Assembly: GCA_030581615.1 (NCBI GenBank)
Contig: JAKTTT010000001.1
Span: forward strand, 496,001-560,000
DNA: 64,000 nt
Reading direction: 5' to 3'
From: Alloascoidea africana
Lineage: Eukaryota; Ascomycota; Alloascoideomycetes; Alloascoideales; Alloascoideaceae
The notes under the pieces are model-generated. The model was not told where the DNA came from. It worked only from the letters and a program-made list of their open reading frames with translations, and did no database searches. Every line of letters begins with the position of its first letter. Position 1 is the stretch's first letter. Positions 22,805 through 32,562 of this stretch are shown piece by piece. The position numbers were made by a program, and so were the translations under genes.

Positions 22805-23695
22805 AGTATGTATTTGATCCGTTTGGAGTTCAACAAAGATACTCTAGCCCGAAAATGCTGGAGGTTTTTTTTATTTTTTTTGATGCGAGACGATTGCCTT
22901 TTTCACTCCGGTTGAGTCTGTCATTTTTTTCTTTGACAAACCTCTTTGGAAGCTGTGACAATCGCAAGAAGGAATCGACACATGTGTATATGACAACAGA
23001 GTAGATCTTCCGGGGTAGAACTAGATCATGGAGAATGCGCTTTAAAGTGGTGTTGCAAACAAGAGGAGAATTGTATTAGAAGAGGAATTGTCTCGCGCCA
23101 ACAACTTGAATCTCAAACACACCAACAATCAACTCATGAATTCAGAATATACTAACCAGTACAACTTTTAAATATAGTGGGTCGCCTTAATGAGTATCAG
23201 GTTATTGGACGTCGTCTCCCAACCGAGTCCGTTCCAACCCCCAAACTCTTCAGAATGGTAATCTTTGCACCAAATGTTGTTGTTGCCAAGTCTCGTTACT
23301 GGTACTTCTTGCAAAAATTACACAAGGTTAAGAAGGCATCGGGTGAGATTGTTTCCATCAACCAACTTTACGAAGCCAAGCCTACAAAAGTCAAGAACTT
23401 TGGAATCTGGATCCGTTATGATTCTCGTTCAGGTACACATAACATGTACAAGGAATACCGTGATGTGACCCGTGTTGGTGCCGTTGAGAGCATGTATCAG
23501 GATCTGGCCGCCAGACATCGTGCCAGATTTAGGAGCATCCACATTTTGAAGGTTGTTGAGTTGGAAAAGACTGCGGATGTTAAGCGTCAATATATCAAAC
23601 AATTGTTGACGCCCAACTTGAAGTTCCCACTCCCACACCGTGTTAACAAGTCCACCAACTTGTTTGCACCAAAGAGACCAACTACTTTCTACTAG
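22805..23695 (+). CDS. RPL20: 60S ribosomal protein eL20 (L18a)
   Basis: 172 aa. The coding sequence is join(22805, 23178-23695). The 372-nt intron has donor GTATGT, a perfect TACTAAC branch site near 23153, and an ATAG acceptor. It splits the start codon: exon 1 ends with the A of ATG (context CAAGAA) and exon 2 starts with TG. The protein [20 protein letters not shown] is near-identical to yeast Rpl20, through [13 protein letters not shown] to the KRPTTFY end. It is a structural protein of the large subunit near the 5S RNP and expansion segments. Long first introns are usual in yeast ribosomal-protein genes and often take part in their control. Confidence 0.96.
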
Positions 23696-24063
23696 GCTGT
23701 TTTCATAATTTAACACAGAAAAATATAAAATAACTGGAAACATTTTTGGAACAAAATAAAAATACACACGAATGCTTGTTTGTGTGTTAACTTCCATTTT
23801 TTGGTTTTAGTTATTTACGTATTCGCATGATAATGGTATTTTGAATCAAACCCCCCTCATGTAAAGAGCGTAGGAGATGACAGTTTAGTTTACTGGTTTG
23901 AGATGATGGGGTGTGAACATTTCTCTATCAATACAGAAATGTACTATGTATATATGTGGTTGGGGCGGGTAGTACGAAACCAAACACTCTCACAAAAGCA
24001 ACACACATCACCATCCAGGTATATTGACTCCTACTCCTCTTCCATTCATCCCCCATCCGCAAA
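23696..24063. other. Intergenic RPL20-APM4
   Basis: AT-rich 3' flank followed by the APM4 promoter; no gene seen. Confidence 0.6.
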
Positions 24064-25627
24064 ATGATTACTGGTTTTTTCATTTTTAATCCAAAGGGGG
24101 AGGTCCTAATTAGCAAACTTATGAAAAATGGAGTTCGGCGGAGTATTTCGGATGTGTTTAGAATCCAGGTCATAACAAGTGCTGAGGTATGTTTTCAACA
24201 TTTCTCAACAATGTACAATCAACTAAATAGTTTCATCTCTGTCTCGAGTTTCTTTGCAATATTTTGAATTGTGCTAACACAAATGTTGCAAAAAGACACG
24301 ATCACCTGTATTGACCCTTGGTTCCACGACTTTTCTCCATGTTCGCAAGGACAATTTATACTATGTAGCCGTGACGAGATCCAACACAGATGCTGGATTA
24401 ATATTTGAATTTCTCTATAAATTCATCAAAACGTTGAGTCAATATTTCGGGGAAGTTTTGAATGAATACAAAATCAAGATGAATTTTTTCACAGTTTATG
24501 AGATTTTGGAAGAGGCATTGGATTTTGGATATCCTCAAAATACCGAATTTGATTCTTTAAAACAGCACGTTGTACCTCCATCTGGGTTTGCATCGACTTC
24601 ATCATCACAACAAAAGAAAAAGAAAGAGAAAACTTTGGAATTTACACAACAGGCTACAAGTGCGGTTAGTTGGAGACGACCTGGTATCAAGTATCGGAAA
24701 AACGAAGCATTTTTGGACGTTTTGGAAGAAGTTAATTTACTCATCAGTTCAAACGGTTCTGTGCTAAGCAGTTATGTCACTGGGCATATTCAAATGAAGA
24801 CACATCTTTCAGGAATGCCCGAATGTAAATTTGGACTTAATGATAGTTTATCTGTGGGGATGCATGATGAAAACACATTATCCCATTACGATGTTAAAAA
24901 CAGAAGAGCAATTCCTAAAGCTGCAGCAGGAGCAGTTAATTTGGAAGATTGTCAATTTCATCAATGTGTTCAATTAAGTCAATTTGATCAAGATCGTACA
25001 ATTAGTTTCATCCCACCAGATGGAGAATTTGAATTGATGAGATATAGAACAAGTGAAAACATCAGTTTACCATTTCGAATATTGCCTCAGGTTGTTGAAA
25101 TTGGTAAGACAAGAGTGGAATATAGCATTTCCATAAGGGCATTGTACAGTTCTAAATTGTACGCCACGGATGTTGTCATCAATATACCTGTCCCGACAAA
25201 CGCAATCAAAACGAATCATCAGGTTACAAGTGGGAAGGTCAAATATGATCCTTCTTCAAACCGGATGGTTTGGAAATTCGCAAGGTTTGTAGGGGGAGGA
25301 GAATACACTTTTAAAGCCGATGTAGAGCTTTCGCCAAGAACTGCCATCAATGCAGCCCCAAGTAGTAATACCAACACCACCAGTGGTGGTGGTGGTGGAG
25401 CTGGATCTGGGTTAAACGGCGGTAGCGGTAGCGGTAGCGGTGTTCTGGGCAATATTAATAACCAACAGTGGACAAGGCCGCCTATAGGGATTCAATTCAA
25501 CCTTTTAATGTTTAGTTGTTCAGGACTGGTTGTACGATTCCTAAAGATTTTTGAAGCCAGTGGGTACAATACTGTGAAATGGGTCCGATACATTGCAAAA
25601 GCGGGATCCTATGAGGTCAGGTATTGA
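24064..25627 (+). CDS. APM4: AP-2 complex medium subunit (mu2)
   Basis: Exons 24064-24186 and 24296-25627; the 109-nt intron has donor GTATGT and branch GCTAAC, phase 0. Product 484 aa. The N-terminal longin-like domain starts MITGFFIFNPKGEVLISKLM, and splicing joins VITSAE to TRSPVLTLG, as in animal mu2 (RSPV). The mu-homology domain begins after a Lys-rich linker (WRRPGIKYRKNEAFLDVLEE) and ends WVRYIAKAGSYEVRY. It recognises endocytic cargo at the plasma membrane within the AP-2 clathrin adaptor. An unusual Gly/Ser-rich insert (GGGGGAGSGLNGGSGSGSG) lies near the C-terminus inside the domain. The pattern GYPQN, DFGYPQ confirms mu2 rather than mu1. Confidence 0.93.
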
Positions 25628-26089
25628 GGATCGAAAGGTGACTTTACAAGTGATAAACTGTAAAGTGGTTTGAGTTTAAGAGCAAAAAGGAAGAAATAAA
25701 TTTAAGGGGGGGGAAGTGAGGGCTATGATCATAGAGAGATAGATAGAACAAATAAAACAAACGGCCAATTTCATAACCACTCTAAACACTTTTAAATGTA
25801 TTTTCAGGATTTTTGAGGATAGCTACGTAAGGAATAAACCGTGAGTTCGTGAAAAAAAAAAAAGGTGTAGAATAGAGATTTGACCTTTGGCTTATGCGGC
25901 AACTCTGATGATGGTGGAGATTGTTAAGATTTTGACAGTCGGAAAACTGCCAACACACCACACCCTGCCATCTTATTTCTATTTGTCTTGCACAATTTTT
26001 TTTTCTTCTCTTTCTCTCACTTTTTCTCACTTTTCTAGGACATAACCTCTTTCCTCCACTATTTTAAGCGGTCCAAAATAGTAACTACG
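25628..26089. other. Intergenic APM4 / lectin gene
   Basis: 3' flank of APM4 and promoter of the lectin gene; A-run at 25853-25863, T-rich start region. No gene seen. Confidence 0.6.
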
Positions 26090-27346
26090 ATGAAAGCGTT
26101 TTGGTACCAGGCGAAGCGCAACAAGAGGTTACAACTGGGTCTCTCAGGACTCGCGTTTATCTTTCTGTTTGGGTTTTACAAGCTTTTTCTAGCGTCACCT
26201 TCGAATGATACGGATCAGTACAGTTCCGTTGGTTTTGGCACAGATCCATCGACCATGTCGTCGTCATCTCAAGGTGAGATCAAGCGGGTGGATATGATAA
26301 CTCACGTTCTCAAGTCTCCTTACATCAGTGATCAACTTGTGAACAAGTGGTTTGATTTCGGAGGAGACACAATGGTCCGTAACAACAAGTTTGTGCGGCT
26401 GACGGCAGATAGAGCAGATCAACGCGGGTGGGTATATTCGAGACTCCCAATGACGGCGGCTAGTTTCATGGTGGAGTTTGAATTTCAAATCAGTGGGAAA
26501 CCCACGAGTTTGTATGGGGACGGCATGGCTTTTTGGCTTACTGAGCAAAAATCACCATCTGGAGAAGTTTTTGGACTGGCAGACCAATTCAAAGGGTTGG
26601 GCATTTTCTTCGATACCTATCGCAATGGCAAGAGTGGGACCGCATTCCCATATATCATGGCCATGATGGGTAATGGAGTTGACCGGTATGACAAGTGGCA
26701 GGATGGCAAGGCCAATGAACTTGCGGGATGTTCAGCACGAGGACTGTACAATTCGCATGTCAAGGCGAGTGCGCGAGTGACGTATGTAAAAGATGGGTTT
26801 CTTTCTCTTGATATTAGGTACAAGCCGGGGTCGGCATATAGGAATTGTTTCACGTTAGATGATATTCAGCTCCCTGCTATTCGCTACATGGGGTTTTCTG
26901 CCGAGACGGGCCAACTTTCGGAGAATGTGGATTTGTTCAACGTTGCGTCATATTCGCTGTATGGTGGAGATGGCAAGATGGTTGAGAATTCTGGGGATGT
27001 TGTAGCGTATCTTGATCTGGACATGGAGAAGGAGAAGCCCCAGCAGCGGAGGATTAATGGCAGGAGGAGGACGGAGCGAGTGATTCAGGCCGGACGACGT
27101 GCTGGGCGGACGGTCAAAGAGAACAAGCTCGGGTTGAAGGATCGGAAACGACGGGAAGCCGAGAAGCTCAAATGGGCACAGCAGAATAGTGAAAGGGAAG
27201 GAGGATCATGGCTGTGGTTTTTCGCCAAAGTTTTGCTATTTGTGCTGGTGGCATTTGGCGCTTACGTCGGTAGTATTGTTTTACGGGTTCAGAACAAGAA
27301 GAAGAAGAGTTCGTTGGAGTATCGATATGGAGAGCTGGGGTTCTAA
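26090..27346 (+). CDS. L-type (legume-like) lectin, VIP36/ERGIC-53 superfamily
   Basis: 418 aa, intronless. A signal-anchor helix lies at about 17-36 (LSGLAFIFLFGFYKLFL). The lectin domain spans about 65-300, with KWFDFGGDTMV, SLYGDGMAFWL (the conserved Asp-Gly of the sugar/Ca site), KGLGIFFDTYRNG and a C-terminal MGFSAETGQLSENVDLF. A basic stretch follows (RRINGRRRTERVIQAGRRAG), then a second membrane helix at about 375-398 and a tail ending in KKKKSSLEYRYGELGF. Such proteins select high-mannose glycoproteins in ER-Golgi traffic. It is not clearly Emp46/47 (no long coiled coil) and looks closer to the fungal VIP36/Uip5-like group. The two membrane segments suggest the lectin domain is luminal between them. 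Confidence 0.8.
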   Translation: MKAFWYQAKRNKRLQLGLSGLAFIFLFGFYKLFLASPSNDTDQYSSVGFGTDPSTMSSSSQGEIKRVDMITHVLKSPYISDQLVNKWFDFGGDTMVRNNKFVRLTADRADQRGWVYSRLPMTAASFMVEFEFQISGKPTSLYGDGMAFWLTEQKSPSGEVFGLADQFKGLGIFFDTYRNGKSGTAFPYIMAMMGNGVDRYDKWQDGKANELAGCSARGLYNSHVKASARVTYVKDGFLSLDIRYKPGSAYRNCFTLDDIQLPAIRYMGFSAETGQLSENVDLFNVASYSLYGGDGKMVENSGDVVAYLDLDMEKEKPQQRRINGRRRTERVIQAGRRAGRTVKENKLGLKDRKRREAEKLKWAQQNSEREGGSWLWFFAKVLLFVLVAFGAYVGSIVLRVQNKKKKSSLEYRYGELGF

Positions 27347-27850
27347 AAAAGCTGTATATTTTATTGCGTATATAGTATCAAAAGTAAAGACTGTTTTATG
27401 TTTATCTTGCAATGAATGAAATGAAATGAATGAATGAACGAAGTTTGTTATAAGCCACTTTCACAAGGTGTTGCCTATTTTTAGGTATCTGTGAAATTTG
27501 AATACTCAGCCACATTGTCTACAGATGAATAAATATGGGGGGCAGCAAAGGAGATGATAAATGACGTCTATATTCATTCGATAGATACAGTACGTATAGA
27601 TAGATATGAAACATGAGCGAATATACATAGGCAATAGAGTAGAGATCCGTATATATAGTTTATATCGACAATTTATAGTAGTAGTAGTAAACGTTCAAAA
27701 TGACAAAAAAAAAGAGTAAATGGTGGTCCTAATAATAATAATAAAAAGGGAACAAAAAATCAAAAATCAACAGCTGCATAACGTCACATAACATCAAAAT
27801 ACAAGTAAAAGGATGAGGCAATCCAAAAATGTGGGTGGGTACCACTATAG
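27347..27850. other. Convergent 3' region, lectin gene / DUF2406-like gene
   Basis: AT-rich, with several short GATA, AATA and TAG tandem stretches (27415-27740). No gene seen. Confidence 0.6.
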
Positions 27851-28504
27851 TTATTTCTTTTTCCTTCCGAAAAAGCCTCGTTTTTTCTTACCCTTTGATT
27901 GAGAGTTTGAAACCGGAGGAGGGGCTTGGTAGACAGGATGTGAAGAAGAAGACGGGCCCGAAGGGTTGCCAAAGGAAAGGATGGGACCACCAGGATTAGG
28001 ATTGGTACCATTGGTACCATTAGTACCCTCACCTCCATGATGAGCATAGGAGTTTGCATAAGGGTTTGAACCTTCAAAGCTGGGCATAAATGCGCTTCGG
28101 GGAGTGAATCCGTACTTATGGGATTCCAGTTGCTCGCGATAGGCGGGGTCTCCAGTGATGGCGTATTCAAAGGAACGGATGGTATCGAGAGGACGCTCGT
28201 TACGGGATCTGGTTGGGTTGTTCACGTCATGTTCGTGGATGGGCTGACCCCAGACATCTGTGAGGCCTGTGGATGTGGCAAACTGTTGCATTGAAAAGGC
28301 AGTTCCGCCGTTGGCGACGTTGACGCCGGCGAGCTCGAACGGTTGGGCCTCGTTGACGGCAGAGAGAATTGGATCGTGGACGTTGGCTGTGCGGTACTTG
28401 AGATGCTCCTGGTCCTCTTTGGTCAGCTTGACCTTGGAGGAGCTGGAGGAGCGGCGACGGGTTGCGTCATGCTTTTTGGAGGAGACTCTGCGTAGAAGGC
28501 CCAT
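27851..28504 (-). CDS. Small fungal protein, DUF2406-like, probably N-myristoylated
   Basis: 217 aa from ATG 28504. It starts MGLLRRVSSKKHDATRRRSSS, with Gly at position 2 and Ser at positions 8-9, so N-myristoylation is plausible. The conserved core runs VHDPILSAVNEAQPFE, DVWGQPIHEHDVNNPTR and ERPLDTIRSFEYAITGDP. This pattern I associate with the fungal DUF2406 family (yeast YMR295C and relatives), whose function is unknown. A low-complexity Gly/Asn/Pro/Ser tail ends in a polybasic KGKKKRGFFGRKKK. Both ends would favour the plasma membrane. The upstream continuation of the frame begins in GC-rich promoter and is rejected. Divergent from NHP6. Confidence 0.75.
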   Translation of the reverse strand: MGLLRRVSSKKHDATRRRSSSSSKVKLTKEDQEHLKYRTANVHDPILSAVNEAQPFELAGVNVANGGTAFSMQQFATSTGLTDVWGQPIHEHDVNNPTRSRNERPLDTIRSFEYAITGDPAYREQLESHKYGFTPRSAFMPSFEGSNPYANSYAHHGGEGTNGTNGTNPNPGGPILSFGNPSGPSSSSHPVYQAPPPVSNSQSKGKKKRGFFGRKKK

Positions 28505-29063
28505 TGCTTGAGTGTCTGTGCGGAACGAAGACGAAAGACAGGAGACAAGAGACAAGAGACAAGAGACAGAAAGACAGAAAGACAGAAAGCAGATCTCGAC
28601 TTGGGGAGAAGGAGAAAAAAAAAGAGGCCTCGATCCAGGATCTGGGCAAACCGGCTGGCGGCCTGCCGGGCTGCGAGCCCACAACATGTGTAACATGCAC
28701 AATATATATAACATCCGTGTAGCGCTGGGTCCGGGTGCACATCCCAGCACGGGCGGTGGAGCAGAGCAGCGAGCAGCGAGCAGAGAACCGACTCGTAGAA
28801 GCCTTCTGCTGCTGCTGACGGCTGCTCTGCTGGGCACTGTGTTCTCTGCTGGACACTTTGCACTTTGTGCCCTGCTCTCTGATCTCTGCCGTGCTGGCCG
28901 GCTGGCCGGCTGGCCGTGAGCAGCCCGTTCTGTGCTCACAGTGTGCTCACAGGGTGCTCCCAGACCCTCCACCTCCCTTTTCCCTCCTTCCTCCCTCTCT
29001 AACCTTCCTCCCCCCCTACATATATATTATAGTGTGTGTGTACCCTATACTCCCATCCCCATA
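28505..29063. other. Divergent promoter DUF2406-like / NHP6
   Basis: GC-rich block at about 28640-28930, unlike the AT-rich surroundings, with CTGGCCGG repeats at 28897-28917 and, near NHP6, a TATATATTATAG element at 29019-29030. Several overlapping open frames here are products of the base composition and are not genes. Confidence 0.55.
28542..28590. repeat. Tandem short repeats GAGACAA / GACAGAAA
   Basis: About three copies of the 7-mer GAGACAA run directly into three copies of the 8-mer GACAGAAA, just upstream of the DUF2406-like start. Confidence 0.75.
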
Positions 29064-29766
29064 ATGCCTAAAGACGCGTCCGAATCAACAAGAAGAAGAG
29101 CAAAGACCACCAGAAGAAAGAAGGGTATGTAAAAATTCCATTTTTTTTATTTCCATTTTTTATCTCCACCTGTCTTGTCTCTTGTTCCGTTCTTGTTCTT
29201 GCTTTCCTGCCTCCCCCTTCCCTTCCCACCGTCGTCGACAATACTCTCTATACACTTCTCTTCTACTACTGCTATACACGCTCGCAACGCGACCCTTTTT
29301 TTTTTGCTTCTTTATCGTTATCATCACTAGTTCCCGCATATCTTTTATCAAGACCACCACCACCCTTTTTTAAAAAAAATACAGTCATTTATTTATTTAT
29401 TCTGATCTGATTTGTTTTGTTTATTTCTTGTTCTTAATTCCTACTTCCATGACCCAATTTTCTTTTTTTTTTTCCTTTTTTAATCTGCTTTTTCTAATCA
29501 TCTCTTGTATACCTCTCTATTATTTAGATCCCGATGCTCCAAAGCGTTCTTTATCCGCTTACATGTTCTTTGCAAACGAGAATCGTGATTCCATAAGAAC
29601 CGATAACCCAGGAATCAGCTTTGGTCAGGTTGGTAAACTTCTTGGTGAAAAATGGAAAGCTCTATCCCCAGCTCAAAAAGTCCCCTATGAAACAAAAGCT
29701 GAAGATGATAAAAAAAGATATGAAGCTGAAAAAGCACAATATTTAGCAACTAAACATCAATACTAG
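29064..29766 (+). CDS. NHP6: Nhp6 HMG-box chromatin protein
   Basis: 99 aa from exons 29064-29124 and 29528-29766. The 403-nt intron has donor GTATGT and acceptor TTTAG, phase 1. A short Lys/Arg-rich arm ([14 protein letters not shown]) precedes a single HMG box at about 22-95: [51 protein letters not shown]. Nhp6 bends DNA without sequence preference and works with FACT, SWI/SNF and the Pol III machinery. Length and residues match yeast Nhp6A/B closely. The frame of exon 2 stays open upstream inside the intron to 29428, but the splice from exon 1 gives the conserved arm. Confidence 0.95.
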
Positions 29767-30486
29767 TTGTCCGCTTCTTGCCTCTTCTTTCCCACCTATG
29801 TGCTTTTCTTTTTTTTTTTGAAATGGTTTTGTTGTGTGACTTAACTTAACCCTGTGTTGTATTTTTCTTCTTCTTCTTCTTTCTTCTTTTATCGCTGAAG
29901 AACTGTTAATATGAAGTTTTATATTTGTGACTCTAGCTTGCCCTCTTTTGTTCTTTTATATACCTACTACTAGTTATCCGTTTATCTATCGCTATTGTTA
30001 CTACCCAGTATACTAATATTGCTACCTGTGCTATGCTGTGCCATGCTTTGCTATGCGTGTCGGTGATTCCCCTATATTTTTTTATTTTGATATTTTTCTA
30101 GTTTGTGTGGTAATTAATTACTTTTGCTCTTTTGTGATCCTTGATTAAATCCACTCTTCTCCTGTTCTGATTCTTGAACAAGACTTCTTTTCATAGAATA
30201 ACAAACACCCAATCGAGACCAAAATATACATACACACTTTATGCGTATTCTCTTTGATATAAAAATCTATTTACAATTATTATGTTTCAAATCCAACTGC
30301 TCTGGTGCTATCTATTATCTATATACTGTACGATACAAAGAGCCTTGAAAAATCAAACCCAATAAAAGGGAAAAACTATATAAACAGTGCTTGTAAAAAT
30401 CAATAATGATACCGATACTGATACTGATCCCGATGAAGAGAAGAAAAGCAACCAAAAATCAACGCAAATGATCAATCTATCCATTA
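29767..30486. other. Convergent 3' region NHP6 / TAH18
   Basis: T-rich 3' flanks with CTTCTT repeats around 29868-29888. No gene seen. Confidence 0.6.
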
Positions 30487-32325
30487 TCACCAAGTCTCTT
30501 GTAAATATCTATTCGAATTCTCCAATTCCAAAACATACCCTCTGGCTTTATCTTCATCCCATCCTTGAGACTCAGATAGCACCATTTCCAAAGTGACCCG
30601 TACCTGTCTTGGCATGGCTCCCGATGATCCACATACATAGATAACCGCTCCTTGATTCACAATCAAATCTCCAATCTTGAGAGTCTCCGAATTGTTATAA
30701 AGTTGATCTTGAACATATCCTCCTCCTTCTCGTGAAAATGCTGGAATAACCTTGAGCAATCCCTTGTTTTCAAATTGGACCCAGTCTTTTCCAAATAAAT
30801 AATCCTTATCCGAATATCGACATCCAAAGAAAAGAAGCTTTTGCGTTTGTGTCTTGGTTTCAGAGTTCATGGACTTTGCAAACATTGAAAAAACAAGACT
30901 ACGCACAGGAGCAATCCCAGTCCCCGGTGCAATAAGAATCAAATTCTTCTTCTCAGGCTCACTAATCTGTAACGGCGATTTCAAAATTCTAAAAGGAATT
31001 CGGTCCCCTTCTTGCAAAGTTGTTATCCATCTTGTACAAACACCTCTCCTTATCTTTCTAATGATTGTTCGATACTTGACAATTGCAATTGCAAGCTCCA
31101 CCACCACCGGCGCAGTTTCGGGATTCGGTGCAGATGCAATTGAAAACAAACGAGGTCGTAAAACAGGAATCAAATCAAATAAATATTCAACAGGGATCTT
31201 GGCAGAGAAAAACTCAGTTACAACTTCGAGAATCGATCGTCGTGGTCTATTACAATAATCATACAAATCTTCACTTCCTTCCATAGTTGAAAATTCTTTA
31301 AGTTTGTCCTGCTCCCTTTGATCACTGGCAAAATGCCAAAACACCGAGAAAAAAGATCGTCTTGGAATTGAACAAATGTCTAAATGATGGGTTATTAATG
31401 ATCGTAATGTTAATGGTCGAACAAACCCTCCTTCAATCCCGGGAATGTTGCCCGTGCCCCCAATCGTTATCCTTCGGTCCGCAATATCCTCCCATCCTTG
31501 ACTCTTAATAAGCTCTTCAACGTCTCCAGGATCGTTAGATGGCATAAGAGAAACTGTATCCCCCGGCGAATAACACAATGAGCTATTGCCATCGTCGGGT
31601 TCAATTACAAGGTGTCGCACATCTTGAAAATGACCTTGCTTTGTCATTCGATTGTTCTGTACGACTCTACCAACCCTAAACCCATCTTGATCATCGCGTG
31701 CGACACACCTTGAGATCGAAATCCCTCTCAAATCGTTCTCAGTACTTCTCTTCATCTTGTGCATGTCCACGATCACTGGGTTTTGTGGTGGCAGTAACTT
31801 ATCATCATGAATCGGCTCTATACCCACGGGTAAAGGCCAAAGCCCACACAAACTTTCCACAACCAACGACTCCCACTGTGAATAATGTGTATCCACGCCT
31901 TCGGAACTCTGCTCGTCTCCTTCTCCACGTCCACAGAACTGAGAGGCCCCCAGTTGAGCAAGCCGCTTGTGCAATTTCCTAACGGCCCAGTTGTATCGGG
32001 GGTAAGACGAATCCCCCAATCCAAAAGTTGAAAACCTGAGTGTTGAAAGTAAATCATTGGGTAATTTCCGCCTCAACATGAATTTCCAAAATTTGCGTCC
32101 ATTTCGTGGGAATTCTCCTTGTCCTGTGGTTGAAACCAAGAAAATCGCAACCTGTTCCGAAATAATCTCTTTTAAATTATATTCATCAAATGATGAAATT
32201 CTCACTGAAAATCGAAACCTTGACAATTTTTGTTGTAATGTATACGCATAATCTTGACTGTTGCCCGTCTCGGAAGCATACAAAATCACAACTGATACAG
32301 ACCGTGATGGGTCCGGGAAATCCAT
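30487..32325 (-). CDS. TAH18: Tah18 NADPH-dependent diflavin reductase
   Basis: 612 aa. A flavodoxin-like FMN domain lies at about 10-155 (ILYASETGNSQDYAYTL, STTGQGEFPRN, FGLGDSSYPRYNW). It is followed by a FAD domain (RPRLFSIASAP) and an NADPH domain (LIAPGTGIAPVRS, FFGCRYSDKDYLF, YVCGSSGAMPRQV), ending NRYLQETW. Tah18 passes electrons from NADPH to Dre2 in cytosolic Fe-S cluster assembly and is also needed for the ribonucleotide reductase cofactor. Length equals yeast Tah18 (623 aa). ATG 32325 gives the standard N-terminus. It lies directly downstream of MSF1 on the same strand, with a CACGTG box in between. Confidence 0.94.
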   Translation of the reverse strand: MDFPDPSRSVSVVILYASETGNSQDYAYTLQQKLSRFRFSVRISSFDEYNLKEIISEQVAIFLVSTTGQGEFPRNGRKFWKFMLRRKLPNDLLSTLRFSTFGLGDSSYPRYNWAVRKLHKRLAQLGASQFCGRGEGDEQSSEGVDTHYSQWESLVVESLCGLWPLPVGIEPIHDDKLLPPQNPVIVDMHKMKRSTENDLRGISISRCVARDDQDGFRVGRVVQNNRMTKQGHFQDVRHLVIEPDDGNSSLCYSPGDTVSLMPSNDPGDVEELIKSQGWEDIADRRITIGGTGNIPGIEGGFVRPLTLRSLITHHLDICSIPRRSFFSVFWHFASDQREQDKLKEFSTMEGSEDLYDYCNRPRRSILEVVTEFFSAKIPVEYLFDLIPVLRPRLFSIASAPNPETAPVVVELAIAIVKYRTIIRKIRRGVCTRWITTLQEGDRIPFRILKSPLQISEPEKKNLILIAPGTGIAPVRSLVFSMFAKSMNSETKTQTQKLLFFGCRYSDKDYLFGKDWVQFENKGLLKVIPAFSREGGGYVQDQLYNNSETLKIGDLIVNQGAVIYVCGSSGAMPRQVRVTLEMVLSESQGWDEDKARGYVLELENSNRYLQETW

Positions 32326-32437
32326 ACTCGTTTATCCAAGCACTATATGCCAACCAGTAATAGACTTGAAAAGTGAATGGTGGGACAAAAAAAACTACTA
32401 TCCCATCTGATAAAAAAATCATTACTCAGATTTTATG

Positions 32438-32443
32438 CACGTG
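32438..32443. promoter_or_regulatory. CACGTG box upstream of TAH18
   Basis: GCACGTGATG lies 113 bp before the TAH18 start; read on the minus strand it is ATCACGTGC, matching the Cbf1 consensus RTCACRTG. Motif match only. Confidence 0.45.
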
Positions 32444-32562
32444 ATGCACACCAATAACAAAGTTTAATCAATCAAGTTAATCTGGGGAACACACAAATTG
32501 TGAAAATTGAGATTTATTTACAAAAAAATTTTTTGGAATTTCATATTTACACATCCAGTAGT

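Noticed and set aside
28423-28972. Overlapping frames on both strands upstream of the DUF2406-like gene
   Set aside because: Low-complexity GC-rich promoter; all frames encode composition-driven sequence without domains.
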